NCBI GenBank assembly: GCA_034180345.1
Contig: JAXFOQ010000001.1
Location: 60,324 to 124,323 of the forward strand
Origin: RGIG5681 sp034180345
GTDB taxonomy: Bacteria > Bacillota_I > Bacilli_A > Erysipelotrichales > Erysipelotrichaceae
Direction: 5' to 3'
Length of the DNA stretch: 64,000 nucleotides
Translations under genes and position numbers: made by a program
Shown here: positions 19,947 through 28,266 of the stretch, piece by piece
How positions within the stretch are numbered: position 1 is the stretch's first letter
Layout: every line of letters begins with the position of its first letter
Notes under the pieces: generated by a model
The model's input: only the letters and a program-made list of their open reading frames with translations
Told to the model about the DNA's origin: nothing
The model's database searches: none

Positions 19947-21171
19947 TACTATTTTGATGATTGTGCTTTTGCTGATAGCATCAGCTTTTTTTAGTGCTAC
20001 TGAAACAGCTTATTCTGGTATATCCAAATTAAAACTTAAAAATATGTTGAATAATGGTAATAAACAAGCAGGTAAAGTTTTGGCTTTAGCTGAAAATTAT
20101 ACTAAATTATTGTCAACAGTTTTAATTGGTAATAATATTGTAAATATTTTAATTGCAACATTGTTTACCTTGCTTTTTATTCGTTTAGTAGGCGAAGCTA
20201 AGGGTCCTGCCATCAGCACTATTGCCTCAACCTTATTTGTATTGATTTTTTGTGAAGTAACTCCAAAGACCATTGCTAAAGAAAGACCTGAAATGATTGC
20301 GATTGCTGTTTATCCGATAATTAATTTTTTCATCATTATTTTTACTCCAATGACATATTTGTTTGAGCAATGGAAGAAGGTTATTAATATTTTCTTTAAG
20401 CATAATAATGATGAAGCTATCGGTAGTGAAGAATTGTTGACCCTTGTTGAGGAAGCTCAAAATGAGGGTGGTCTGGATATTCATGAAGCAAGTCTTGTAA
20501 CTAATGCGATTGAATTTAATGATTTGGATGTTCGTGATATTTTAACCCCTAGAATTGATGTGGTAGCGATTGATGTAAATGATAATTATGATACGATTGA
20601 AAGAATGTTTAGAGAAAATAATTATTCCCGCATTCCAGTATATGAAGAAAATATTGATAATATCATCGGTATTCTTCAAGAAAAAGATTTTTACTATTCA
20701 TATTATCATGCCCAAAAGCTTACTATTAGTCAAATGATGAAGGATGTTCAATATACTTCGGGACATGTGAAAATCGCTTCACTTTTAAGACAACTCCAAC
20801 AAACTAAATCCCATATGGCGATTGTAATTGATGAATATGGTGGAACTGAAGGTATTATTACCATGGAAGATATTTTAGAAGAATTGGTCGGTGAAATTTA
20901 TGATGAACATGATGAAATTGAAGTTTTTATTAAAAAGGTAAACGACAGTACCTACATGGTCAAGGGTGATGCTGAAATCAAAGTTTTATTTGAATATTTT
21001 AATTTAGAGCTTGAAGAAGAATTTGATTTCATTACTGTTTCTGGTTGGGCAATTCATAGTCTTGATCGCCTGCCTAATAAAAATGATACTTTTAAGTATC
21101 AAAATCTTATTGTAACAGTGGTGGAATGTGATGATAAGAAAGTTAAAAAATTGAAGATTGTCCGTAATTAA
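19939..21171 (+). CDS. CNNM/CorC-type membrane protein with CBS pair (HlyC/CorC family)
   Basis: A 410-residue protein. I start it at the ATG at 19939, which follows TTGAGGT; an upstream in-frame TTG is less likely. The N-terminal CNNM (DUF21) domain has several membrane segments, and its first reaches IASAFFSATETAYSG. Then comes a cytosolic CBS pair (about 190-315; VRDILTPRIDVVAID, HMAIVIDEYGGTEGIITMEDILEELVGEIYDEHD) and a CorC_HlyC domain. The family includes magnesium/cobalt efflux proteins; the ion here is not determined. Confidence 0.88.
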   Translation: MDNTILMIVLLLIASAFFSATETAYSGISKLKLKNMLNNGNKQAGKVLALAENYTKLLSTVLIGNNIVNILIATLFTLLFIRLVGEAKGPAISTIASTLFVLIFCEVTPKTIAKERPEMIAIAVYPIINFFIIIFTPMTYLFEQWKKVINIFFKHNNDEAIGSEELLTLVEEAQNEGGLDIHEASLVTNAIEFNDLDVRDILTPRIDVVAIDVNDNYDTIERMFRENNYSRIPVYEENIDNIIGILQEKDFYYSYYHAQKLTISQMMKDVQYTSGHVKIASLLRQLQQTKSHMAIVIDEYGGTEGIITMEDILEELVGEIYDEHDEIEVFIKKVNDSTYMVKGDAEIKVLFEYFNLELEEEFDFITVSGWAIHSLDRLPNKNDTFKYQNLIVTVVECDDKKVKKLKIVRN

Positions 21172-21206
21172 AATAAACCAAGTTTAAACTTGGTTTATTA
21201 TTTTTT
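21172..21206. terminator. Bidirectional terminator between the CBS gene and the small membrane gene
   Basis: A 14-bp perfect inverted repeat (21172-21185 with 21186-21199), AT-rich with a CCAAG core, followed by a T run. The stop of the minus-strand gene (21198-21200) touches the stem. Confidence 0.85.
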
Positions 21207-21389
21207 ACTTTGTGAGTGTTTATAATATTTAAGTGCAATTGCACAAATGAACAATACAACAACTAAGATACCATTGATTTTTTGGAAGTCTTTTAGTTTT
21301 TCGCCATATATGTAGTATAGTATTTGAAAATATATCGGACCCACCAACAGCAAGTCAAATATCGTTAGTTCTTCAAACATCTTCTTCAT
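21198..21389 (-). CDS. Small membrane protein, 63 residues
   Basis: Unrecognised protein with two likely membrane helices (about 11-28 and 39-56) and a basic C terminus (YYKHSQSKK). The gene is supported by an AAGGAGA site nine bases before the ATG, a minus-strand TATAAT at 21431-21436 and a shared terminator. No motif indicates function. It lies in the divergent space upstream of the uracil permease but has no visible link to it. Confidence 0.6.
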   Translation of the reverse strand: MKKMFEELTIFDLLLVGPIYFQILYYIYGEKLKDFQKINGILVVVLFICAIALKYYKHSQSKK

Positions 21390-21456
21390 TCTTCTTTTCT
21401 CCTTGTATTAATGAAATATTTGTTAGTTTAATTATACAACTATTTTTTATGTTGTC

Positions 21457-21485
21457 TTGATTATAGACAATATTTAAGATATTAT
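21457..21485 (+). promoter_or_regulatory. Promoter of the uracil permease gene
   Basis: TTGATT (21457-21462), 17 bp, TATTAT (21480-21485). It puts the start of transcription near 21492, just before the PyrR-like hairpin. Confidence 0.65.
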
Positions 21486-21499
21486 ATTGGCAGTAGGGT

Positions 21500-21583
21500 C
21501 CTTTAAATCATTCCTGTGAGTTTGATAAGGTATAAATATAATGCTTAAAAGACCTGAAATGAGGTAGGTTTTATTTTAACCTA
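21500..21583 (+). promoter_or_regulatory. PyrR-binding leader / attenuator of the uracil permease gene
   Basis: The RNA would fold as CCTT/AAGG and ATCA/TGAT stems around TTCCTGTGAGTT, closely resembling the PyrR target (TCCnGnGAGG core with AAGG closing stem). Downstream, ACCT (21552-21555), AGGT (21562-21565) and TAGGTT/AACCTA (21565-21570/21578-21583) can form competing stems with a T-rich stretch between. In B. subtilis PyrR bound to UMP closes such leaders. Pairing was judged by eye. Confidence 0.7.
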
Positions 21584-21596
21584 AGATGGAGGTTTT

Positions 21597-22874
21597 ATGA
21601 GCGAAAAAGTAAAATTAACGCTTAATGTCCATGATAAACCTGAAACACTTCAATGGTTTCTTTTATCATTTCAACATGTTTTTGCGATGTTTGGAGCGAC
21701 AATACTCGTTCCTATTTTAACAGGTTTTCCAGTATCGGTAGCCTTATTTGCATCAGGCTTAGGAACAATTATTTATTATGTGATTACATCATTTAATGTT
21801 CCAATTTATCTTGGTTCATCATTTGCCTATATTCCTGCAACCATTGCAGCTATTGAGGTTTGTGGTGGTGATAGAAGCAGTGCTCTTAGTGGGCTGATGA
21901 TGGTTGGTCTTGTATATGTTTTAATATCAATTTTAATTAAAAAGATCGGGACTAAATGGATTGATAATTTGCTTCCACCGATTGTAATTGGACCGATGAT
22001 TATTGTGATCGGTTTAGGGCTTGCAAGTTCTGCGATTAGAAATACAGGTCTTATTGAAGGTGGTAAACCTGAACATATTATTGTAGCCTTATTTACCTTT
22101 GTAGTTACAGCCTTATTCAGCACTAAGGCTAAGGGCTTTTTTAAGATTGTACCTTTTCTTTGCGCAATTATTTTAGGTTATATGCTGTCAATGCTTTTAG
22201 GCATTGTTGATTACAGTGGTATTGTAGCGATTATTAAGAGTGGTAGATTTATCGCCTTGCCAGAATTTATGTTTCCGTTTAAATTGGGTAATTTTGAAAT
22301 TTACCAATTTCGTATTGATGCTGTATCCTTGGGTATGTTGCCCATTGCCTTGGTTACCATTTCCGAACATATTGGCGATCATAGTGTTTTGAGTAAGATT
22401 TGTGGTAAAAATTTCCTAAAAGAACCAGGACTTGATAAGACGATTATGGGTGATGGACTAGCTACGGCTGTTAGTGCCTTTTTAGGAGGACCTGCCAATA
22501 CTTCTTATGGTGAAAATACCGGGGTTATCGGCATGACTAAAGTAGCCTCTATTTATGTTACAACAGGAGCAGCAGTTATTGCGATTATCATGTCTTTTCT
22601 GCCGATTGTATCAGAGATAATTAAATCTATCCCATTACCAGTACTTGGTGGGATGTCAATTATTCTTTATGGTTGTATTGCTTCAAACGGTCTTAAGGTT
22701 TTAATTGATAATAAAGTTGATTTTAATAAACAACGCAATCTGATTATCGCTAGTGCTATGCTGGTGATTGGACTTGGTGGGGCGATATTACCTATTGGCA
22801 ATGTATTGTCATTAAGTGGCACAGCTTTATCGGGAATGATCGGTATTATTATGAATAAGATTTTATCAAAGTAA
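21597..22874 (+). CDS. pyrP: Uracil permease (NCS2 family, PyrP/UraA-like)
   Basis: A 425-residue transporter of about 12-14 membrane segments. It begins with the NCS2 uracil-type QHVFAMFGATILVP and has the NTSYGENTGV substrate motif followed by SIPLPVLGGMSIILYG. The NTxYGE form favours uracil over xanthine. The PyrR-type leader upstream agrees with a pyrimidine role: UMP-bound PyrR should lower expression. The start has AGATGGAGG upstream. Confidence 0.9.
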   Translation: MSEKVKLTLNVHDKPETLQWFLLSFQHVFAMFGATILVPILTGFPVSVALFASGLGTIIYYVITSFNVPIYLGSSFAYIPATIAAIEVCGGDRSSALSGLMMVGLVYVLISILIKKIGTKWIDNLLPPIVIGPMIIVIGLGLASSAIRNTGLIEGGKPEHIIVALFTFVVTALFSTKAKGFFKIVPFLCAIILGYMLSMLLGIVDYSGIVAIIKSGRFIALPEFMFPFKLGNFEIYQFRIDAVSLGMLPIALVTISEHIGDHSVLSKICGKNFLKEPGLDKTIMGDGLATAVSAFLGGPANTSYGENTGVIGMTKVASIYVTTGAAVIAIIMSFLPIVSEIIKSIPLPVLGGMSIILYGCIASNGLKVLIDNKVDFNKQRNLIIASAMLVIGLGGAILPIGNVLSLSGTALSGMIGIIMNKILSK

Positions 22875-22908
22875 AATTTACGCTGTTTTATTCACTGGTA
22901 AATTATAG

Positions 22909-22914
22909 TAAAAT
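22909..22914 (+). promoter_or_regulatory. -10 box of a probable leaderless promoter for rsmE
   Basis: TAAAAT, six bases, then the GTG start at 22921. An ATG two bases upstream is out of frame, so GTG is needed. Confidence 0.5.
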
Positions 22915-22920
22915 ATTGAT

Positions 22921-23622
22921 GTGCAACAATATTTTATCGATGATTGTTTAAAATTAAACGATTTATATAAATGGAATGATGATATAGGTCATCATGTTAT
23001 TAAGGTTATGCGAATGAAAGATGGCGATGTTGTCAGGGTTGTTGATGACTTAAATCGTGTCTTTTATGCGCATATTAATACTAAATTAAAGGCTTTTGAG
23101 ATTTATGAAGAAGTAAGCGAAGATCGTGAATTAGCGGTTAGGGTAACAGCAGTTATTTCCTTGATTAAAAATGATCATTTTGATTTAATGATTCAAAAAT
23201 TAACGGAGCTTGGAGTATATGAAATTATTCCTTTAAAAACTGAACGCACAATTATTAAGATTAACGATGAACAACATAAGCTTTTAAGATGGCAGAAAAT
23301 TGCTGGTGAAGCTGCTGAACAATCTAAGCGCCATATGATTCCTATTATTAGACGGATCATTGATGTTGATCGGCTTAGTGAATGTGTTAGTGAAGTCAAC
23401 TATATTGCCTATGAAAATGAACAAAGTCAAAAGATTAATTTAACTGATGATATTAAAAGTATTACCTTTGTGATTGGACCAGAGGGTGGTTTTAGTTTTA
23501 AAGAGTTTGAAAAGATTAAAAATATGGGTTATCACAGTGTTTCTTTGGGTAAAAGAATCCTGAGAGCTGAAACTGCAGCGCTTTTTTTAATGAGTTTAAT
23601 TGTGGGGTATTATGAAGCGTAA
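22921..23622 (+). CDS. rsmE: RsmE, 16S rRNA m3U1498 methyltransferase
   Basis: SPOUT-class methyltransferase for uridine 1498 of 16S rRNA. The 233-residue product has the N-terminal PUA-like part, then LTELGVYEIIPLKTERTIIK, and the trefoil-knot SAM site FVIGPEGGFSFKEFE with SLGKRILRAETAAL. The GTG start sits six bases after a -10 box, with no ribosome-binding site. The end overlaps mtaB by 11 bp, so rsmE, mtaB and the MurE-like gene form an operon. Confidence 0.94.
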   Translation: MQQYFIDDCLKLNDLYKWNDDIGHHVIKVMRMKDGDVVRVVDDLNRVFYAHINTKLKAFEIYEEVSEDRELAVRVTAVISLIKNDHFDLMIQKLTELGVYEIIPLKTERTIIKINDEQHKLLRWQKIAGEAAEQSKRHMIPIIRRIIDVDRLSECVSEVNYIAYENEQSQKINLTDDIKSITFVIGPEGGFSFKEFEKIKNMGYHSVSLGKRILRAETAALFLMSLIVGYYEA

Positions 23623-24913
23623 GACATTTTCGGTTATTACTTTAGGTTGTAAAGTAAATGATTATGAATCAACCTTTACCAAAGAACTTTTAGCTAGAGA
23701 TTTTGACTATGTTGATCATCGTGAAGAAAAACCTGATATTATCGTGATTTATTCCTGTGTTGTAACCAATACAGCAGAGTCTAAAACGCGTAAGATGATT
23801 AATCATGCCCATAAAATTAATGAAGATGCTTTGATTATTGTCTGTGGTTGTTATGCCCAATTAAAGGGTGATGAATTGATGAATAATAATCGTATTATTT
23901 TGGCCATTGGGGCCTATGAAAAATCACAGATCTTGGCCTATATTCATCAATATTTTAATGATGATGAACATCGTTTAATCAACGCTGTTCCTACCAAGCC
24001 AACATACGATGAGATGTTTATTGATGATTATTCAACAAGGACCAGAGCCTTTTTAAAGATTCAAGATGGTTGTAATCAATATTGCGCCTTTTGTGCAATA
24101 CCCTTTGCGCGTGGAAAAGAACGCAGTGCCAAGATGGCCAATGTTTTAAAGGAAGCGATGACATTAAGCAAAAATGCTAAAGAGATTGTGCTTACTGGTA
24201 TTCATACAGGTCGTTATTTTGATGGTGAAAATTATTTATATGATTTATTGAAGGAATTGGTTAAGATTGAAAGTCTTAAACGCATACGCCTATCTTCGAT
24301 TGAAGTAACGGAAATAACTGATGACATTATTGATTTAATGGCTAATCATCCTAAGATAGCTAGAAATTTACACATACCTTTGCAGGCTGGTAGTGATAAG
24401 ATTTTAAAACTCATGAATCGACCCTATACGGTTGCTGATTATCGGATGCGCATTGCCTATATTCGTCATAAAATCCCTAATATTTCAATTAGTACCGATT
24501 TAATTGTCGGTTTTCCAAATGAATTTGAAACAGAATTTGCCTTGACTTTAGATCTTATTAAAGAATTAAAATTTGCCTTTATCCATACTTTTCCATATTC
24601 GCGCAAGAGCGGAACTGTTGCTGATAAAATGAGTAATCATATTAACGGTAAAATTAAAAAACAACGAGTTCATCAAGTGTTGGCCTTATCAGAAACATTG
24701 AGGAATGAATATGATCAAAGCCTAGTTAATAGTGAGGTCGAAGTGTTATTTGAACATTATGATGGTCAATATACTATTGGGCATACCAGCGAATTTGTTT
24801 TATTGAATGTGGCTGGTCAATATCCGTTGAATGAAATGTATCGGTGTTTTGTCAGTGAATATCGTGATGGTAAATTATTCGGAATAATTAGAGGTATAGA
24901 TGAAATTAAATAA
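23612..24913 (+). CDS. mtaB: MtaB, tRNA t6A37 methylthiotransferase
   Basis: Radical-SAM enzyme making ms2t6A at tRNA position 37. I use the ATG at 23612 (433 residues). The N-terminal UPF0004 cluster cysteines are C13 (LGCKVNDYES), C49 (YSCVVTNTA) and C80 (CGCYAQ). The radical SAM motif is C153-x3-C157-x2-C160 (CNQYCAFC), followed by IPFARG. The LGCKVNxYE form marks MtaB rather than MiaB (GCQMNxxDS). A TRAM-like C-terminal domain follows. Confidence 0.95.
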   Translation: MKRKTFSVITLGCKVNDYESTFTKELLARDFDYVDHREEKPDIIVIYSCVVTNTAESKTRKMINHAHKINEDALIIVCGCYAQLKGDELMNNNRIILAIGAYEKSQILAYIHQYFNDDEHRLINAVPTKPTYDEMFIDDYSTRTRAFLKIQDGCNQYCAFCAIPFARGKERSAKMANVLKEAMTLSKNAKEIVLTGIHTGRYFDGENYLYDLLKELVKIESLKRIRLSSIEVTEITDDIIDLMANHPKIARNLHIPLQAGSDKILKLMNRPYTVADYRMRIAYIRHKIPNISISTDLIVGFPNEFETEFALTLDLIKELKFAFIHTFPYSRKSGTVADKMSNHINGKIKKQRVHQVLALSETLRNEYDQSLVNSEVEVLFEHYDGQYTIGHTSEFVLLNVAGQYPLNEMYRCFVSEYRDGKLFGIIRGIDEIK

Positions 24914-26339
24914 ATTATTTGAAGGGGCCCCTGATCTTGAAATTGATACCCTTAGCATTGATTCCAGAAAAAAGACTAAAAATGGCTTATTTTTCTGCTT
25001 GGAAGGTTTACAGACTGATGGTCATTTATATGTAGAACAAGCGATTAAAAATGGGGCTGTAGCCATCTGTTACAACAAAGAAATCGCTAATAAAAATGGA
25101 GCTGTTTTTATCAAGGTCAATAATGTTAATAAAACTTTAGGTAGGGTAGCCTCAGCATTTTTTGATAATCCAAGTAAAAAGATTTCTTTGATTGGCACCA
25201 CTGGTACCCATGGTAAAAGTAGTGTTTCATCAATAGTTAAAGACTTAATTGATATTGGTGGCAATTGTGGTTATATCGGTGCCCTTGGTATTACTTATAA
25301 TGATATAAATATTAAACAAAGTTTGAGTACACCGTCAGTTATTGAACTTAATTATTATTTTAATGAAATGATTAATAATGGTTGCGTTGCTTGTTCGATG
25401 GAAGTTTCTTCAATTGGTATTGATCAAAAAAGGGTTGAAGGTTTGGACTTTGATGTTGCTGCCTTTACTAATTTCAGTGAAAACCATACTGACTACCATG
25501 CTTCTATCAATGATTATTTTCTAGCTAAGAAGAAATTTTTTGATGATTTAAAAACTGAATCACTTGCGGTTGTTAATGCTGATGATGCCTATGCTGGCAA
25601 AATTGTTGAAGATTGTAAGGCTAATATTGTTACCTATGGTATTGATAATTCAGCAGACTATATGGCATACGATATTAAATTATTACCCAATGAAACAAGC
25701 TTTACTTTAAATGCTAGAGGCAGGGTTTATCGTATCATTACTAATTTGGTGGCCAAATTTAATGTTTACAATGTTCTTTGTGCCTTGGCCATTGTCAATG
25801 AGGCAGGCTATGATGTTGAACAACTCACCAAGAAATTACAACACCTAAGACAGATTGAAGGGCGACTTGAACGCCTTGATTTAGGCCAAAATTTTAATTG
25901 TTTTATTGATTTTACCCATAGTATTACCGGGCTTAAATATGTTTTTGAATTTGCCAAGGCCATAACCCCTAAAGATTCAAGGATAATTGCTGTATTTGGT
26001 TGTGTTGGTAGACGTGATACCAACAAGCGTCAACTGATTGGTGAATTAGCTGATAATTATTCAGATTTAATTATTCTTACTGAAGATGATCCTAAGGATG
26101 AAAATGTTTTTGAAATCATTAATGATATTGAAGCTGGAATTACTAGCAAGAATCATCTCATTATCGAAGATCGCAAGGAGGCTATTAATATGGCTGTTTC
26201 AATGATGAATGCCCATGATACCTTACTTATCCTTGGCAAGGGTAATGAGTGTTTTATTGAGCGTAAAAATGGTCGTGATGAATATGATGGTGATGTTGAA
26301 ATTGCTAAAGACGCTATTAGGGACTTATTGATTAACTGA
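24900..26339 (+). CDS. murE: MurE-like UDP-N-acetylmuramoyl-tripeptide ligase
   Basis: Mur ligase adding the third amino acid to UDP-MurNAc-L-Ala-D-Glu. The 479-residue protein has the P-loop GTTGTHGKSS (99-108), TNFSENHTDYH (190-200), the likely carbamylated lysine K210 and the third-residue specificity loop TEDDPKDE (394-401). DAP-adding enzymes carry DNPR there; DDPK argues against meso-DAP. The HTDYH and DFTHSITGL segments also diverge from standard DHLDYH and DYAHTPD, so a specialised paralogue is possible. It overlaps mtaB by 14 bp. Confidence 0.83.
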   Translation: MKLNKLFEGAPDLEIDTLSIDSRKKTKNGLFFCLEGLQTDGHLYVEQAIKNGAVAICYNKEIANKNGAVFIKVNNVNKTLGRVASAFFDNPSKKISLIGTTGTHGKSSVSSIVKDLIDIGGNCGYIGALGITYNDINIKQSLSTPSVIELNYYFNEMINNGCVACSMEVSSIGIDQKRVEGLDFDVAAFTNFSENHTDYHASINDYFLAKKKFFDDLKTESLAVVNADDAYAGKIVEDCKANIVTYGIDNSADYMAYDIKLLPNETSFTLNARGRVYRIITNLVAKFNVYNVLCALAIVNEAGYDVEQLTKKLQHLRQIEGRLERLDLGQNFNCFIDFTHSITGLKYVFEFAKAITPKDSRIIAVFGCVGRRDTNKRQLIGELADNYSDLIILTEDDPKDENVFEIINDIEAGITSKNHLIIEDRKEAINMAVSMMNAHDTLLILGKGNECFIERKNGRDEYDGDVEIAKDAIRDLLIN

Positions 26340-26346
26340 TAATATT

Positions 26347-26375
26347 TTGCACTAAAGGTAAATAAGTATTAAAAT
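26347..26375 (+). promoter_or_regulatory. Promoter of deoC
   Basis: TTGCAC (26347-26352), 17 bp, TAAAAT (26370-26375). The start of transcription is near 26382, just upstream of the AGGAGG ribosome-binding site (26383-26388). Confidence 0.72.
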
Positions 26376-26394
26376 GATAGACAGGAGGATATTT

Positions 26395-27036
26395 ATGAAA
26401 TTATCAAAATATATTGATCATACTTTATTAAAGGCGGATGCCACTAAGGAACAAATTACTAAATTATGTAAAGAAGCTATTGAACATGATTTTAAATCAG
26501 TTTGTGTCAATCCTAGTTACATTCCTTTATGCAAAGAACTTTTAAAGGGAAGCGATGTACTTGTATGTACAGTTATTGGTTTCCCATTAGGACAAATGAG
26601 TACTAAGGCCAAAGTTTTTGAAACAAGTGATGCGATTGCCATGGGAGCTGATGAGGTTGATATGGTGATTAATATTGCCAAGCTTAAAGAAAAAGATCAT
26701 AGCTATAATGTAAATGAAATTAGCGAAATCAAAAAAGCTTGTGGTGATAAAACTTTAAAAGTTATTATTGAAACTTGTTTATTAAATAATGAAGAAAAAA
26801 TTGATGCTTGTCATAGTATTGTTGAAGCTGGTGCTGATTTTGTGAAGACATCAACAGGTTTTTCTACATCAGGAGCAACATTTGAGGATGTTGAATTATT
26901 AAAGAAAACCGTTGGTGATAAAGCCCTTGTTAAGGCTGCGGGTGGTGTTAAAAGTCACGATGACTTCTTAAAGATGGTGGAATTAGGAGCTGATCGTATC
27001 GGTACAAGCTCGGGTGTAAAATTAATCCAAGAATAG
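26395..27036 (+). CDS. deoC: Deoxyribose-phosphate aldolase
   Basis: Class I aldolase splitting 2-deoxyribose-5-phosphate into glyceraldehyde-3-phosphate and acetaldehyde. I choose the ATG at 26395 because AGGAGG precedes it and the protein then begins MKLSKYIDHTLLK. The 213-residue sequence has the Schiff-base lysine in DFVKTSTGF and the second active-site lysine in LVKAAGGVK, plus the substrate aspartate in GADEVDMVIN. It has its own promoter and terminator. No other deo gene is nearby. Confidence 0.95.
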   Translation: MKLSKYIDHTLLKADATKEQITKLCKEAIEHDFKSVCVNPSYIPLCKELLKGSDVLVCTVIGFPLGQMSTKAKVFETSDAIAMGADEVDMVINIAKLKEKDHSYNVNEISEIKKACGDKTLKVIIETCLLNNEEKIDACHSIVEAGADFVKTSTGFSTSGATFEDVELLKKTVGDKALVKAAGGVKSHDDFLKMVELGADRIGTSSGVKLIQE

Positions 27037-27046
27037 TATCTTAATT

Positions 27047-27080
27047 AATAACCTACTTCTAGTGAAGCAGGTTATTTTTA
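27047..27080 (+). terminator. Terminator after deoC
   Basis: AATAACCT-A-CTTC / GAAG-C-AGGTTATT, a 13-position stem with one mismatch, loop TAGT, followed by a T run. Confidence 0.82.
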
Positions 27081-27193
27081 TTATTTTAGATAAAATAGAT
27101 TATGATATATCGTTTATTTTGAATAAATATTGAAAGGTATATCTTTAGTTTGTCGAACTTTACTTAATCATTTAGTGAAGAAAGATAATTTGT

Positions 27194-27199
27194 TATAAT
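27194..27199 (+). promoter_or_regulatory. -10 box of a probable leaderless promoter for the HAD gene
   Basis: TATAAT, six bases (GGTCGT), then ATG at 27206. No ribosome-binding site; -35 match is weak (TTTAGT). Confidence 0.6.
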
Positions 27200-27205
27200 G
27201 GTCGT

Positions 27206-27988
27206 ATGAATAAAAAATATATTTTTATGGATGTTGATGGTACCATTCTTGATCATTCGATTAAAGGTGTTCGTGAAAGTACTAAAAAAGCACTAAAAAT
27301 TATGCAGGATAAGGGTTATGATCTTTATATTTGTACTGGTCGTAATTATCCTACTGCTAAGTATGATTTAGGGATAGAACCAAAAGGTTATGTGCTTTCT
27401 ATGGGAGCCTTGGTAAGGACTGATGATAAAATTCTTTATCAGAATCCCTTTGATGAGAAACTTGTTAAAAAAATACTTGCAGAAGCCCCAAAATATGATA
27501 TTGAATTGAATTTAGAAACAGAAGTTTATTGTTACGCAACCAAAGAAACATATGATTATGTTCAAGAGTTTTTTGATGAATTAACAAAAGAATATTGGAT
27601 TCCTTTTGAATTATACAAAAATGAAAAAATTTATAAAATGATGATTTCTGGACACTCACAAGAGGGTTATGATAATTTTAAGAAACTCTTTAGTGAAAAA
27701 ATGCAATTTCAAAATAGTGGTCGTAAGTGGTATGATGAAATGCAATTAATTGATAATTCTAAGGGTTCGGCTATTAAAAAACTTGCACAACTTGGTTATA
27801 TTAACCTTAAAGATACGGTTGTTATTGGTGATGGCTTAAATGATATTTCAATGTTTAATATCGGTGCTTATAGTATTGCGATGGGTAATGCCGAGAAAGA
27901 ACTTAAAAATTGCGCTGATTATGTAACTGATGATATTACCACGGATGGTTTCTATAAGGCCTTTGAAAAATTGGGTTATTTAGATTGA
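27206..27988 (+). CDS. Cof-type HAD-IIB phosphatase
   Basis: A 260-residue haloacid-dehalogenase-fold hydrolase. The nucleophile motif is FMDVDGTIL, the second motif ICTGRN, the lysine lies in NSKGSAIKK, and the acidic motif is VIGDGLNDISMF. A C2B cap lies between, as in sugar-phosphate and flavin-phosphate phosphatases. Substrate unknown. It appears to be a single gene with a leaderless start. Confidence 0.88.
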   Translation: MNKKYIFMDVDGTILDHSIKGVRESTKKALKIMQDKGYDLYICTGRNYPTAKYDLGIEPKGYVLSMGALVRTDDKILYQNPFDEKLVKKILAEAPKYDIELNLETEVYCYATKETYDYVQEFFDELTKEYWIPFELYKNEKIYKMMISGHSQEGYDNFKKLFSEKMQFQNSGRKWYDEMQLIDNSKGSAIKKLAQLGYINLKDTVVIGDGLNDISMFNIGAYSIAMGNAEKELKNCADYVTDDITTDGFYKAFEKLGYLD

Positions 27989-27990
27989 TA

Positions 27991-28019
27991 TTTACATTTA
28001 ATTAAATATAAGTTAGAAT
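27991..28019 (+). promoter_or_regulatory. Promoter of rpsU
   Basis: TTTACA (27991-27996), 17 bp, TAGAAT (28014-28019). Confidence 0.62.
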
Positions 28020-28046
28020 TAATGAGGTTGAAAGTGAGGTGAGATC

Positions 28047-28226
28047 ATGGCAAAAGTAATCGTAAAAGACAATGAAAACCTCGATGATGCATTACGCCGT
28101 TTTAAGCGTCAAGTATCACGCAATGGAACCCTTGCTGAAGCGCGTAAACGCGAATATTATGTTAAACCAGGTGTTAGACGCAAATTAAAATCAGAAGCAG
28201 CACGCAAAGCTCGTAAAGGCAAATAA
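28047..28226 (+). CDS. rpsU: 30S ribosomal protein S21
   Basis: A 59-residue basic protein beginning [20 protein letters not shown], with [19 protein letters not shown], the S21 signature, and a lysine/arginine-rich tail. GAGGTGA precedes the ATG. It has its own promoter and is followed by a textbook terminator, then phoH. Confidence 0.96.
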   Translation: MAKVIVKDNENLDDALRRFKRQVSRNGTLAEARKREYYVKPGVRRKLKSEAARKARKGK

Positions 28227-28229
28227 TCA

Positions 28230-28257
28230 AGATTAAGCTTCGGCTTAATCTTTTTTT
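28230..28257 (+). terminator. Terminator after rpsU
   Basis: Perfect 9-bp stem AGATTAAGC/GCTTAATCT with the stable tetraloop TTCG and a run of T residues. phoH starts about ten bases later, so some readthrough may express phoH. Confidence 0.9.
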
Positions 28258-28266
28258 AGTTAAATT

